In this document: positions 26,412 through 35,495 of the stretch, piece after piece
Position numbering within the stretch: position 1 is the first letter of the stretch
How the letters are laid out: each line of letters opens with the position of its first letter
The notes under the pieces: generated by a model
Told to the model about the DNA's origin: nothing
Database searches by the model: none
The model's input: only the letters and a program-made list of their open reading frames with translations
Translations under genes and position numbers: made by a program
Assembly (NCBI GenBank): GCA_900538365.1
Contig: UPXT01000007.1
Coordinates: 7,095-71,094 of the forward strand
DNA: 64,000 nt
Source: an uncultured Acidaminococcus sp.
Lineage (GTDB): Bacteria; Bacillota; Negativicutes; Acidaminococcales; Acidaminococcaceae
Direction: 5' to 3'

Positions 26412-27512
26412 TCAATGTTTCAGGCTGCGGAGATAGCTTTCCACAAAAAGATCCAGGTCCCCGTCCATAACGGCTTGGATATTGCCAGTTTCCGCGCCGG
26501 TCCGATGGTCTTTGACCAGGGTATAGGGCTGGAAAACATAGGAACGGATCTGGCTCCCCCACTCAATGGCCTGGTAGTCACCGGCAAGGTCGCTGATTTT
26601 TTGGTCTTGTATGGCCTTTTCATATTCAAAGAGTTTGGCACGCAGCAGCTGCAGGCAGCGCTCCTTGTTCTGCAGCTGGGACCGTTCGTTCTGGCACTGG
26701 ACAACAATGCCCGTCGGCAAATGGGTCATACGGACAGCCGAAGAGGTCTTGTTGACGTGCTGTCCGCCGGCACCGCTGGCGCGGTAGTAGTCAACGCGGA
26801 CATCGTCCATGTTGATGTTGACTTCCACCGTATTATCGATTTCCGGCATGACGTCCACCGCCGCAAAGGATGTGTGGCGGCGGGCATTGGAGTCAAAAGG
26901 AGAAATGCGGACAAGACGGTGGACGCCCTTCTCGCTTTTGAGGAACCCATAGGCATTATGCCCCTTGATGGCAAGGGTGGCACTTTTGGTCCCGGCTTCT
27001 TCACCGGGCAGGACATCGAGCAGTTCCACTTCAAAGCCCTTGCCTTCCGCGTAGCGCGTGAACATCCGCAGAAGCATGCCCGTCCAGTCCTGGGCTTCCG
27101 TTCCGCCCGCACCGGCATGAAGGTTCATGATGGCATTATTGGCATCGTATTCATCACTGAGCAGCATGCCCAGTTCCAGTTCCGAAAGCGTATGCTTGGC
27201 CCCTTCCAGTTCGGATTCCATTTCGGAAACCAGCGTGTCGTCCTTTTCTTCCATGGCCATTTCCCAAAGGGTATCGAGGTCATCGACCTTCGTTTCAAGG
27301 CTCGTAAAGGTATCCACTTCTGATTTCAGGTTATTGGCTTCTTGGGCGACTTTCTGGGCCTTATCAGGATCATCCCAAAAGCCCGGTGCCGCCATCTGGT
27401 AATCAAGGTCCTGGATGCGTTCCTTCTTAGATTCGATTTTAAGGCCCGTCTTGAGTTCGCCAAGGCGGTTTCTGAGTTCACCAATCTGTGGTCTTAATTC
27501 TTCAAGTAACAC
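26412..27512 (-). CDS. prfB: Peptide chain release factor 2, without programmed frameshift
   Basis: A 366-residue RF2 that terminates translation at UGA and UAA. The recognition motif SPF (RISPFDSNARR) and the catalytic GGQ (GAGGQHVNKTSSAVR) are both present. In many bacteria the gene has an in-frame UGA near codon 26 that requires a +1 shift. Here the equivalent place reads CTT AAA within one open frame (TGLKIESKKERI), so the autoregulatory frameshift is absent. The start is a GTG at 27512 with a weak AAAGGG site about 12 nt upstream. It lies 21 nt before the DUF5693 gene and follows secA. Confidence 0.94.
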   Translation of the reverse strand: MLLEELRPQIGELRNRLGELKTGLKIESKKERIQDLDYQMAAPGFWDDPDKAQKVAQEANNLKSEVDTFTSLETKVDDLDTLWEMAMEEKDDTLVSEMESELEGAKHTLSELELGMLLSDEYDANNAIMNLHAGAGGTEAQDWTGMLLRMFTRYAEGKGFEVELLDVLPGEEAGTKSATLAIKGHNAYGFLKSEKGVHRLVRISPFDSNARRHTSFAAVDVMPEIDNTVEVNINMDDVRVDYYRASGAGGQHVNKTSSAVRMTHLPTGIVVQCQNERSQLQNKERCLQLLRAKLFEYEKAIQDQKISDLAGDYQAIEWGSQIRSYVFQPYTLVKDHRTGAETGNIQAVMDGDLDLFVESYLRSLKH

Positions 27513-27585
27513 GATTCGTTCAATCCCTTTCCTATTGAATGAGGAGCCTCAGGGCCCCATATTGAATTCTTCCCTTCAATGTCCG

Positions 27586-27618
27586 AAAGGGGCTGCCGCC
27601 AAGGCGGCATCCCCTTTT
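27586..27618 (-). terminator. Intrinsic terminator after secA
   Basis: Stem AAAGGGGATGCCGCC pairs with GGCGGCAGCCCCTTT. It separates secA from prfB. Confidence 0.7.
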
Positions 27619-27699
27619 CTGTCATGCGCCGCACGAAAAAAGGCGCAGGCCTTTTTTCCGGACCTATGGCAAGGTCCCGTTCTTCATGACTGTGCGGTG

Positions 27700-30234
27700 T
27701 CAGCTGTTTTGATTTTTACCACAGCAATTCTTGTATTTTTTGCCGCTGCCGCAGGGGCAGGGATCGTTCCGCCCCACCGTGCTGTCATTTCTGACCGGTT
27801 CCTTCGGCATTTCTGCACTGCCATCGACGTTCGGGTTGTTCGTCGAGGCTTCGCTCAAATGGTCTTCCACAACAGGCTGGGTGACGACGTTGACGCGGTA
27901 CATATAACGGACCACATCATCGACGATGGCTTCCTTCATGGCTTCGAACATTTCATAGGCTTCGAACTTGTATTCAACCAAAGGATCACGCTGCCCATAG
28001 GCGCGCAGTCCAATGCCTTCGCGCAGGGCATCCATGGCATCAAGATGTTCCATCCAGTGGGAATCGACAACCTTCAGCATGACCAAGTTTTCCAATTCGC
28101 GCATGATGGGAGCCGTGTTGTTTTCCTCGCGGGCATTGTAGTAATCGACCGCTGCTTTGTGGAGGAAGGTTTCCAGTTCGTCGCGGCTCATTTCCTGCAG
28201 TTTGTCTTCCTTCAGGAAACCGGCCGGTGCATAGAATTCCTCGGCATAGCTGATGAGGCTCTTGACATCCCAATCTTCGCTGTAGGCATCTTTTGGTGCA
28301 TACATATCCATGGAGCGGTCAACAATATGACTTGCCATGTCAAGGACGGTCTCCTTGAGGTCTGCTTTTTCAAGGATCTGACGGCGCTGGTCATAAATGA
28401 CTTCGCGCTGCTGGTTCATGACATCGTCATATTCAAGGACTTGCTTACGGATTTCAAAGTTGCGTGCTTCGACCTTCTTCTGGGCTGACTCAATGGAGCG
28501 GGTCACAATCTTATGCTCAATGGGCTCGTCTTCTTCCATACCGAGCTTATCCATAATGCCCGAAATGTTGTCGGAGCCAAATAGACGCATCAGGTCGTCT
28601 TCAAGGGAAAGATAAAAGCGCGTGGACCCCGGGTCTCCCTGACGGGCACAGCGTCCGCGGAGCTGGTTATCAATACGGCGCGATTCATGACGTTCCGTAC
28701 CGATGATATGCAGGCCGCCAAGTTCAGCAACCCCATCACCCAAGACAATATCCGTCCCACGGCCGGCCATGTTGGTGGCAATCGTGACAGCCCCCATCTG
28801 CCCGGCATCAGCGACGATTTCAGCTTCTTTTTCATGGAATTTGGCATTGAGGACATTATGCTCGATGCCGCGTTTTTTAAGGAGTTCAGACAAGTCTTCC
28901 GACTGCTGGATGCTCGTCGTACCGACAAGAACCGGCCGTCCTTTCTTGTGAAGTTCCTCAATGGCATTTGCTACGGCGCGGTACTTGGCACGGCGCGTCT
29001 TATAGATGACATCCGGATAGTCGATACGGATATTGGGCTTGTTTGTCGGTACAACAACAACATCAAGACCATAGATCTTCTGGAATTCCTGTTCTTCGGT
29101 CTTGGCCGTACCGGTCATGCCGGAGAGCTTATCATACATACGGAAGTAGTTCTGGAAAGTAATGGTAGCAAGGGTCTGGCTTTCCCGTTCGACCTTGACA
29201 TGTTCCTTGGCTTCAATGGCCTGATGCAGCCCTTCACTGTACCGGCGGCCAAACATAAGGCGGCCCGTAAATTCATCAACAATGATGACTTCCCCATCCT
29301 TTACCACATAGTCACGGTCACGGTGCATGAGGGCCTTGGCCTTAAGGGCCGCCATGAGCTGATGGGAATAGTCAACGCCATTTTCTCCATCATACATATT
29401 GGAAACGCCGAGGAGTTTTTCCGTCTTGGCAATGCCAGCTTCCGTCGGGGCAACGGTCTTTTGCTTTTCATCGACCGTATAGTCCTCCCCTTCCTTGAGC
29501 TTAGCCGCCACATCTGCCATGACCTGGTAAAGGCTCGTTGACTGGGCGCCAGGACCGGAAATAATAAGCGGTGTACGGGCTTCATCAATGAGGATGGAGT
29601 CCACTTCGTCGACGATGGCGTAATGCAGGGGGCGCTGCACCATTTGGTCAAGGGATATGACCATGTTGTCGCGGAGATAGTCAAACCCAAATTCATTGTT
29701 TGTCCCGTAGGTAATATCGGCAGCATAAGCCGCCTTACGGGCAGGATAATCCATTTCGTGGGTAATGAGACCGACAGAAAGTCCCAGGAAACGGTAAACT
29801 CGGCCCATATCCTCACTGTCACGGCGAGCCAGGTAATCATTGACCGTCACGACATGGACGCCTTTTCCTTCAAGGGCATTTAAATAAGCCGGCAGCGTTG
29901 CCACAAGGGTCTTACCTTCACCAGTACGCATTTCCGCGATTTTTCCACGATGAAGGATGCAGCCGCCCATGAGCTGGACGTCAAAATGACGCAGGCCCAT
30001 GACACGTTTGGCGGCCTCCCGAACAACGGCAAAAGCTTCCGGCAGGAGATCATCGAGCGTTTCTCCCTTGGTCAGGCGCAGGCGGAATTCATCCGTCTTG
30101 GCGCGCAGACGGGCATCACTGAGACCGGAAATTTCCGGTTCCAGCGCATTGATTTTATCTACATAGCCTTGGCATACCTTTAGTTCTTTTTTATTGGGGT
30201 CACCAAAGACCATTTTCATCAGCTGTTCCAGCAA
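27700..30234 (-). CDS. secA: Preprotein translocase ATPase SecA
   Basis: An 844-residue motor of the Sec export system. It has Walker A MRTGEGKTLVATLPAYLN (about 100), DEAD-type Walker B VDEVDSILIDEARTPLI (about 205), the pre-protein cross-linking domain, the second helicase domain with NMAGRGTDIVLG, the helical scaffold, and a zinc tail DPCPCGSGKKYKNCCG for SecB or membrane contact. The start is a TTG at 30234 with GAGGAG about 10 nt upstream, giving MLEQLMKMVFGDPNKK. It has its own promoter at 30285-30313. Confidence 0.97.
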   Translation of the reverse strand: MLEQLMKMVFGDPNKKELKVCQGYVDKINALEPEISGLSDARLRAKTDEFRLRLTKGETLDDLLPEAFAVVREAAKRVMGLRHFDVQLMGGCILHRGKIAEMRTGEGKTLVATLPAYLNALEGKGVHVVTVNDYLARRDSEDMGRVYRFLGLSVGLITHEMDYPARKAAYAADITYGTNNEFGFDYLRDNMVISLDQMVQRPLHYAIVDEVDSILIDEARTPLIISGPGAQSTSLYQVMADVAAKLKEGEDYTVDEKQKTVAPTEAGIAKTEKLLGVSNMYDGENGVDYSHQLMAALKAKALMHRDRDYVVKDGEVIIVDEFTGRLMFGRRYSEGLHQAIEAKEHVKVERESQTLATITFQNYFRMYDKLSGMTGTAKTEEQEFQKIYGLDVVVVPTNKPNIRIDYPDVIYKTRRAKYRAVANAIEELHKKGRPVLVGTTSIQQSEDLSELLKKRGIEHNVLNAKFHEKEAEIVADAGQMGAVTIATNMAGRGTDIVLGDGVAELGGLHIIGTERHESRRIDNQLRGRCARQGDPGSTRFYLSLEDDLMRLFGSDNISGIMDKLGMEEDEPIEHKIVTRSIESAQKKVEARNFEIRKQVLEYDDVMNQQREVIYDQRRQILEKADLKETVLDMASHIVDRSMDMYAPKDAYSEDWDVKSLISYAEEFYAPAGFLKEDKLQEMSRDELETFLHKAAVDYYNAREENNTAPIMRELENLVMLKVVDSHWMEHLDAMDALREGIGLRAYGQRDPLVEYKFEAYEMFEAMKEAIVDDVVRYMYRVNVVTQPVVEDHLSEASTNNPNVDGSAEMPKEPVRNDSTVGRNDPCPCGSGKKYKNCCGKNQNS

Positions 30235-30284
30235 CTAAAATCACTCCTCATGGACGCATAGATAGCCTATTTATTCATCGTTTC

Positions 30285-30313
30285 ATTTTATCAAATGCAT
30301 ATAGGAAAGTCAA
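30285..30313 (-). promoter_or_regulatory. secA promoter
   Basis: On the minus strand: TTGACT, exactly 17 bp, then TAAAAT. Transcription would start about 45 nt before the TTG start codon. Confidence 0.75.
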
Positions 30314-30671
30314 AGAAAGGCACGCAAAAAGCGTGTCAAAAGAGGGAACTTTTTATTTTTTTACTGGGTCTGCAAATTGCGCCGAGTGGGTCCAGAGAAA
30401 GCCGCGTTCAAGCTGTCTATTGGCCGAATAGCTGTCCTATGCATAAGACCGAGACTGTTAAAGGATACTAACGCTCTGACTGTGATGCGGTGATGCGGTG
30501 GGACTCAAAAGGCCACAACTTACGGCGCCAACTGCCCTCCTCATCCACCACCCACTCCCGCAAGCAAGCTTGCTCGGTGGATACCCCCGCCTTGGTAAGG
30601 CGGAACGGCTTTCACCGTCTCTAGGTGGAAAACACAGAGGCAAAAGACCGCGACATATAAGACGGCAAATA

Positions 30672-30711
30672 AGCCCTAAACCAAATATAAGCGCAAGTTC
30701 GGTTTAGGGCT
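30672..30711 (+). repeat. Hairpin repeat family, copy R2
   Basis: Perfect 11-bp stem AGCCCTAAACC/GGTTTAGGGCT. The right arm is shared with copies R1 and R3, and TTTTGT follows as in the other copies. Confidence 0.6.
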
Positions 30712-30799
30712 CTTTGATTTCATATGGATTTTGTAAAAGAGGCGCCCCTTTTTCATCAACCTAGCCCGATTTTGGGGCTAGCCAAAACAGCGCCTAAAA

Positions 30800-30819
30800 A
30801 TGCCGCCCGAAGGCGGCAT
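30800..30819 (-). terminator. Intrinsic terminator after hpf
   Basis: Stem ATGCCGCC/GGCGGCAT with a short loop, then TTTTT on the minus strand, right after the stop codon. Confidence 0.8.
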
Positions 30820-30824
30820 CTTTC

Positions 30825-31367
30825 TTAGACAAGTTCCGGAGAGATCAGGCCATAGTCACCAGCTTTGCGGCGGTACACGACGGCCATGGATTCCGTTTCG
30901 TCATTGAAGAAGACGAAGAAGTCGTGGTTCAGCATGTTCATCTGCATGATGGCTTCCTGCACGTTCATGGGGCGCATGGCGTAGGTCTTGGTACGGGCGA
31001 CCTTGAATTCGCCGTCAGCCGAAGCCTCTTCAACATCACCAGAAACCGGCGGAACCGCTGCATCACGGAAATTGTTGTATTTCCGCTTCATGAGACGGGT
31101 TTTATATTTATGGATCTGGCGCTCAATCTTTTCCACACAGTTATCGATGGAAGCATACATGTTTTCGCTGCCTTCCTGGGCGCGGAGAACGATGCCGCTT
31201 GCAGGAACCGTGATTTCCACAATGTGCTTATTGCGTTCAATTCTCATGACGGCCGTGATTTCACCAACGGTCTTGAACTGCTTCGTAATGGTTTCAACCT
31301 TTTTTTCCACGTAATCCTTCAATGCAGGCGTTACTTCAAGATTCTTACCACGAACTCTGACTGTCAT
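30825..31367 (-). CDS. hpf: Ribosome hibernation promoting factor, long form
   Basis: A 180-residue long-form HPF. The N-terminal S30AE domain (about 1-100, VRGKNLEVTPALKDYVEKKV and KHIVEITVPASGIVLRAQE) binds the decoding centre of idle ribosomes. A linker follows, then a C-terminal dimerisation domain (about 125-180, AMRPMNVQEAIMQMNMLNHDFFVFFNDET) joins two 70S particles into 100S dimers. The ATG has a strong AGGAGG site at 7 nt. It lies upstream of secA, a conserved order in Firmicutes, but a terminator between them separates transcription. Confidence 0.96.
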   Translation of the reverse strand: MTVRVRGKNLEVTPALKDYVEKKVETITKQFKTVGEITAVMRIERNKHIVEITVPASGIVLRAQEGSENMYASIDNCVEKIERQIHKYKTRLMKRKYNNFRDAAVPPVSGDVEEASADGEFKVARTKTYAMRPMNVQEAIMQMNMLNHDFFVFFNDETESMAVVYRRKAGDYGLISPELV

Positions 31368-31482
31368 AATGATTACCTCCTAACTCACAGGATACATCCT
31401 GTTCGTTCTTATTATCCTATTTCTACAGATGGAGCGAAATTCCTCTAAAAATCTTAAAAAATTTTCAAAAAATGTAACAAAA

Positions 31483-31510
31483 GGGAAGCTCCGCTTATAT
31501 CGGGCTTCCC
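31483..31510 (-). terminator. Intrinsic terminator after the amino-acid ABC operon
   Basis: Stem GGGAAGC/GCTTCCC followed by TTTTGTT on the minus strand. Confidence 0.75.
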
Positions 31511-31560
31511 CAGTAACAACTGAAACGTATTTTGCTTATTGGCAGGCTGGATTTGTTCCC

Positions 31561-32292
31561 TTACAGGATCTTTGACAAAAAGAGCTGGGCCCTTTCGCTT
31601 TTTGGATGGGAGAAAAATTCCTGCGGGTCGGCTTCTTCCTGGATGACACCTTGATCGAGGAAAATCACGCGGTCCCCCACTTCCCGGGCAAAGCCCATTT
31701 CATGGGTCACAACGACCATGGTCATCCCTCCTTCAGCAAGGTCTTTCATAACGTCCAGGACTTCCTTGATCATTTCCGGGTCAAGGGCACTTGTCGGTTC
31801 ATCAAAGAGCATGGCTTTCGGGTTCATGCAGAGGGCACGGGCAATGGCAACGCGCTGCTGCTGACCGCCGGACAGGGACTCCGGATAAGCAGAGGCCTTA
31901 TCAAGAAGCCCGACCTTTTTCAGATACATCTCAGCCTTTTCCATCGCTTCTTCGCGCGTAACGTGGCGTACCTTCATCGGGGCGAGGATCAGGTTTTCCA
32001 TGACCGTCATATGCGGAAAGAGGTTAAAGCGCTGGAACACCATGCCGATTTCTTTGCGGACTTCGTTGATGTTAGCCTCGCCATTAAGGGGAATGCCGTC
32101 AAAGACAATTTCACCGCCTGTGGGCACTTCCAAATAGTTGATGCAGCGCAAAAAGGTACTCTTGCCGCCGCCCGAAGGACCGATGACAACGACTACTTCC
32201 TCTTCCTTGATGTTGATGTCGATTCCCTTCAGGACCTCGTTCTTGCCATAGCTTTTCCGGAGGCCGGTAATCTTAATGAGATCATTTTTCAT
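31561..32292 (-). CDS. Polar amino-acid ABC transporter ATP-binding protein
   Basis: A 243-residue ATPase of the GlnQ/HisP/ArtP type. It has Walker A GPSGGGKST, Q-loop VFQRFNLFPHM, signature LSGGQQQRVAIARAL, Walker B AMLFDEPTSALDPE and the switch His in VVTHEMGFAREV. The gene overlaps the permease gene by 11 nt and ends the three-gene operon of binding protein, permease and ATPase. The ArgR-like box in the operon promoter suggests arginine or another basic amino acid as cargo. Confidence 0.94.
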   Translation of the reverse strand: MKNDLIKITGLRKSYGKNEVLKGIDINIKEEEVVVVIGPSGGGKSTFLRCINYLEVPTGGEIVFDGIPLNGEANINEVRKEIGMVFQRFNLFPHMTVMENLILAPMKVRHVTREEAMEKAEMYLKKVGLLDKASAYPESLSGGQQQRVAIARALCMNPKAMLFDEPTSALDPEMIKEVLDVMKDLAEGGMTMVVVTHEMGFAREVGDRVIFLDQGVIQEEADPQEFFSHPKSERAQLFLSKIL

Positions 32293-32938
32293 TTTTCTTA
32301 TACCGCCTTTCCAGAAGCCCTACGAGACGGGCCACAGCAAATGTCATGATAAGGTAGATGAACGCAACGGACAGCCAGATTTCAAAAGAGGCATAGGTCC
32401 GGGCAATGATAAGCTGGCCGCGGCGGGTCAGTTCCTCAAAACCAATAACAGAGACCAGGGACGAATCCTTCAACATGGCGATGAATTCGTTGCCAAGGGG
32501 CGGAATGATCCGCTTAAAGGCCTGTGGCAGGATGACAAACCGCATGGTCTGCCACCAGTTCATGCCCAAGCTGCGGCCCGCTTCCATCTGCCCTTTGTCG
32601 ATAGATTCAATGCCGCCGCGAAAAATTTCCGCAACATAGGCTCCACTGTTGATGGAGCACGCAAAGACCGCGGCAAAAAAAGCGTCCACCTGATGATGGA
32701 TGAGTGCCGGCAAAGCAAAGTAAACAAGGAAGATCTGCACAAGCAGCGGGGTCCCGCGCAGGAAATCGACATAAACATTGCCCAAGATCCGCAGGAGACG
32801 GATGCCCGTCATACGGATGAGGGATATGACAATGCCAATGGCCATGCCAAAACCAACGCTCAGTGCTGTAATTTCAATGGTTACGCCCGCCCCTGCCAAA
32901 AGCAGTGGAAAGGACGATGTAATAATATCTAGATCCAT
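32282..32938 (-). CDS. Polar amino-acid ABC transporter permease
   Basis: A 218-residue inner-membrane permease of the HisM/QEAA family, with five hydrophobic helices and the ATPase-coupling EAA loop QMEAGRSLGMNWWQTMRFVILPQAFKRIIPPL. The RGTPLLVQIF motif is typical of amino-acid permeases. There is only one permease gene, so a homodimer is expected. The ATG at 32938 follows AAGGA at 9 nt; a TTG at 32947 is less likely. It follows the binding-protein gene by 23 nt. Confidence 0.93.
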   Translation of the reverse strand: MDLDIITSSFPLLLAGAGVTIEITALSVGFGMAIGIVISLIRMTGIRLLRILGNVYVDFLRGTPLLVQIFLVYFALPALIHHQVDAFFAAVFACSINSGAYVAEIFRGGIESIDKGQMEAGRSLGMNWWQTMRFVILPQAFKRIIPPLGNEFIAMLKDSSLVSVIGFEELTRRGQLIIARTYASFEIWLSVAFIYLIMTFAVARLVGLLERRYKKNEK

Positions 32939-32961
32939 ACCCACCAATCCTTACTCCGCCA

Positions 32962-33732
32962 TTATTTTGCTTTCGGCGTTTCGCCGAACCATTTCTTGTA
33001 GATCTTATCGTATTCGCCGTTTTTCTTCAGTTCGCCCAGGGCTTTATTGATTTCGCCAGCCAGTTTGCTGTCCTTCTTGACGGCAATCCCGTAGGCCTCG
33101 GCATCCATCGTTTCGCCAACCATCTTATCCAGGCCCTTGCCTTCCTTCGTCAGGAAATAAGCCCCAACAGGACGGTCAATGATGACCGCATCGGCATTCT
33201 TATTATTGAGTTCAAGGAAAACTTCCGCATTCGTATTGAAGGTCTTGACCTTGGCCCCAGGAACGGAAGCGGCTTTATCAGCACCCGTCGTTCCAATCTG
33301 GACGGAAATCGTCTTGCCTTCAAGGTCCTTCAGGCTCTTGATATCATTTTCATCGTTTCTCACAATGATGGAAAGACCGGAAGTATAGTAAGGATCGGAG
33401 AACGTGACGGCCTTCTTGCGGTCTTCCGTAATGCTCATTCCTGCAATGGCGGCATCGATGTTGCCCGAGTTAAGGGCAGGGATCAGGGCATCAAAACCCA
33501 TATTCTTGATTTCCACGTCACGGCCCATTTGCTTACCAATGGCGCGGATCAGATCCATATCAAAGCCCGTGAAATCCTTGGCATCCTTTTCCTGGAATTC
33601 AAAAGGGGCAAAGGTCGGTTCCGTGCCCGCACGAAGGACTTTGGATTCCTTGGCTGCATCCTTACCGCCGCAGCCGGCAGCAAACATCGTTAAAGCGGCT
33701 AACATTCCAACAAGTACGGTACGTTTTTTCAT
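32962..33732 (-). CDS. Amino-acid ABC transporter substrate-binding lipoprotein (family 3)
   Basis: A 256-residue lipoprotein with a lipobox at MFAAGC (C21) and the family-3 solute-binding fold. RAGTEPTFAPFEF, FTGFDMDLIRAIG, MGFDALIPALNSGNIDAAIAGM and the hinge VQIGTTGADKAA are present. The Arg in ITEDRKKAVTFSDPYY would contact the substrate carboxylate. It opens the complete ABC operon with the permease and ATPase. The ATG has GGAGGAAT at 6 nt. The promoter carries an ArgR-type box, so the substrate is probably arginine or a related basic amino acid; that is inferred from regulation, not from the pocket. Confidence 0.93.
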   Translation of the reverse strand: MKKRTVLVGMLAALTMFAAGCGGKDAAKESKVLRAGTEPTFAPFEFQEKDAKDFTGFDMDLIRAIGKQMGRDVEIKNMGFDALIPALNSGNIDAAIAGMSITEDRKKAVTFSDPYYTSGLSIIVRNDENDIKSLKDLEGKTISVQIGTTGADKAASVPGAKVKTFNTNAEVFLELNNKNADAVIIDRPVGAYFLTKEGKGLDKMVGETMDAEAYGIAVKKDSKLAGEINKALGELKKNGEYDKIYKKWFGETPKAK

Positions 33733-33775
33733 GGCTATTCCTCCAGATAGACTTGTTTTTTAATAAGCATACGAT

Positions 33776-33804
33776 ATTATACATCCGAATGAATTTTTAT
33801 ACAA
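33776..33804 (-). promoter_or_regulatory. Promoter with ArgR-type operator
   Basis: On the minus strand: TTGTAT, 17 bp, TATAAT. The stretch TTGTATAAAAATTCATT (33788-33804) fits the ARG-box pattern TGNATAWWWATNCA, overlaps the -35 and extends into the spacer, as expected for repression. Confidence 0.65.
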
Positions 33805-34050
33805 TGGGAGATTTGAAAAAGCCGCAGCCTAAGCTTACAACAAGATGTAGAGTGAAGCAGTTATGACCGGGGCAAAAGAATCGTGGAAAACCCTAGGGGC
33901 TGCCCCCCTTATTTGAATGGACTTTCTTTACGACAGAAGAAAGCGCGTCTTGGCCTTGCCCTTATCTCATGAAAAGCCATCTTCCATTGAAAGAGGGGGA
34001 AGGAAAAGGCTTAAGGTAAAAGATTGTGGAATAAAGACCGAAAGAAAATT

Positions 34051-34084
34051 CCTAACCTGAACGTATGCCTAGGTTCGGTTTAGG
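34051..34084 (+). repeat. Hairpin repeat family, copy R3
   Basis: Stem CCTAACCTGAAC/GTTCGGTTTAGG with loop GTATGCCTAG. The tail up to about 34200 (AAGGAAACGATAATGGA, then GTTCAGCTTTTCCCTTAGTG) matches the tail of R1. Confidence 0.65.
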
Positions 34085-34470
34085 GCTCTTCGTGTTGGTT
34101 CGGCTTTTGTAAGAAGCGGATCTTTTTTAATATAAGGAAACGATAATGGATGAACGACCGCGTTCAGCTTTTCCCTTAGTGCTCGAGGCATTGCATCGAG
34201 CGGCCTTCCCAAGGCGCTCGATTTCGAAAGATCGAGCGCTAATTCGAAAGACCGGATGGCGCAAAATCACAAGTCCATAAGATATAAGACGATTGTACGT
34301 CCTCAGCCTGCAGCTTTTTTCCTCGCATCTGAACCCATCTGAGCCAAATCCCCGGAAAGCAAAGGGAAAAGCTGTACGGGACAATCGTTGTACGGCGTCG
34401 CCCTTCTGCTTTGCATTTTCCCTAGCATCTAGGCCAATCTGGAGCCATACTCAAAAAAAGTACATAGCAA

Positions 34471-34548
34471 AAAGACCGGAAGGGAAAAATAAGGCGAATC
34501 TTTCTGCATCTCCTTGGTCAGGCGAAATGGCTTTCCCCGCCCTGAGCT
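34471..34548 (+). repeat. Dispersed module 2, copy at 34.5 kb
   Basis: GACCGGAAGGGAAAAATAAG, then CTTTCTGCATCTCCTTGG and CAGGCGAAATGGCTTT, match module 2 at 8.4 kb with scattered changes. Confidence 0.55.
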
Positions 34549-34630
34549 AAAAGATCCTAAGGCAAAAGATGGCACGGCAGCGATTCGCTGCTTCCGTCTC
34601 AAACCTAAAAACAGCATATAAAGAAAGGAC

Positions 34631-34665
34631 CCCGTTCCGAACAATTGACACGTGTTCAGAACGGG
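34631..34665 (-). terminator. Intrinsic terminator after the tandem binding-protein genes
   Basis: Stem CCCGTTCTGAACAC/GTTCGGAACGGG on the minus strand. Its loop GTGTCAATT resembles the loop of the terminator at 45141-45183. Confidence 0.7.
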
Positions 34666-34682
34666 CCCTTTGCGGCATCCCT

Positions 34683-35471
34683 TTATTTCATTTCACCAAA
34701 CCATTTGGTGTAGAGTTTCTTGTATTCACCGGAGTCTTTCAATTCCTTCAAGGCCTTATTCATACCGTCCACAAGGGCTTTCTTGTCTTTCGGGGCAGCA
34801 ATGCCGTAGAAGTCACCCTTTTTCGGCGTGCCGACGGCTTTGGCATAGCTGGATCCCTTCTGCTTCAGGAAGTACTGAAGCACGGGCAGATCACTGATGA
34901 CAGCATCCACGTTGCCATTTTTGAGTTCGATGCAGGCAAGGTCCGACGTGTCAAAATTCGTCACCTTGGCGCCTTCAATCTTTTCGGCTTCCTGGGCGCC
35001 CGTCGTACCAAGCTGGACACCAATGCGTTTGCCTTTTAGATCATCGAGGGACTTGATTTCATTGTTGTCTTTCCTGACGATGACCATAAGGCCTGATTCA
35101 TAATAGGAATCGGTAAAGAGAACCTGTTTTTTCCGCGCATCCGTAATGGACATACCGGAAATGATCACATCCACATTGCCGGCATTCATGGCAGGGATCA
35201 AGGCATCAAAGCCCATCCCCTTGATGGTGACTTTTTCATAGCCCATCTTCTTACCGATGGCTTCAATGAGTTCCATATCAAATCCCGTCGGTTGATCCGC
35301 TTTTTCGCTGGGAAACTCAAAGGGGGCAAAAGAAGGGGCCGTCCCAACGATAAGTTCCTTCTTTTGGGGCGCGGCTGCCTTTTTGTCATCTTTGGCCGCA
35401 TGGCCGCCGCAGCCGGCCACACCCAGGATAAGTGCTGCGAGGACGCACATCATCTTCAGACTTTTTTTCAT
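34683..35471 (-). CDS. Amino-acid-binding lipoprotein (family 3), tandem copy 2
   Basis: A 262-residue lipoprotein with lipobox GVAGC and the family-3 binding fold: VGTAPSFAPFEF, TGFDMELIEAIG, MGFDALIPAMNAGNVDVIISGM and the hinge VQLGTTGAQEAEKI. It is very close to the gene upstream (35496-36287), and part of the middle is nearly identical at DNA level. No permease or ATPase lies beside the pair, so they must feed a transporter encoded elsewhere. The ATG at 35471 has AAAGG at 9 nt; the ATG at 35480 touches that site. It is co-transcribed with copy 1 across a 24-nt gap. Confidence 0.92.
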   Translation of the reverse strand: MKKSLKMMCVLAALILGVAGCGGHAAKDDKKAAAPQKKELIVGTAPSFAPFEFPSEKADQPTGFDMELIEAIGKKMGYEKVTIKGMGFDALIPAMNAGNVDVIISGMSITDARKKQVLFTDSYYESGLMVIVRKDNNEIKSLDDLKGKRIGVQLGTTGAQEAEKIEGAKVTNFDTSDLACIELKNGNVDAVISDLPVLQYFLKQKGSSYAKAVGTPKKGDFYGIAAPKDKKALVDGMNKALKELKDSGEYKKLYTKWFGEMK

Positions 35472-35495
35472 AGTTTTCATCCTTTCTTTCCCATC

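Larger units (their letters stand above)
30240..30824. repeat. Upstream region of secA with repeat modules
   Basis: About 585 bases without a gene. Besides the secA promoter (30285-30313) there is a small stem GCACGC/GCGTGT (30320-30336), a hairpin CCACC...GGTGG around an internal GCAAGC/GCTTGC stem (30543-30581), and a short module-2 copy (30588-30621). Hairpin repeat R2 (30672-30711), a CTAGCCC/GGGCTAG hairpin near 30764 and the hpf terminator complete the stretch. Confidence 0.6.
33733..34682. repeat. 950-bp intergenic region with hairpin repeats
   Basis: No credible gene. In order the region holds the ABC promoter (33776-33804), plain sequence to about 34040, repeat R3 with its tail (34051 to about 34210) and a perfect hairpin GCGCTCGAT/ATCGAGCGC at about 34214-34240. 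A larger imperfect hairpin spans 34281-34393, pairing ACGATTGT with ACAATCGT and CAGCTTTT with AAAAGCTG. Module 2 (34471-34548) and the terminator of the next gene follow. Confidence 0.6.

Noticed and set aside
26412..27512. Programmed frameshift in prfB
   Set aside because: The frame is continuous through the equivalent site; no TGA is present.
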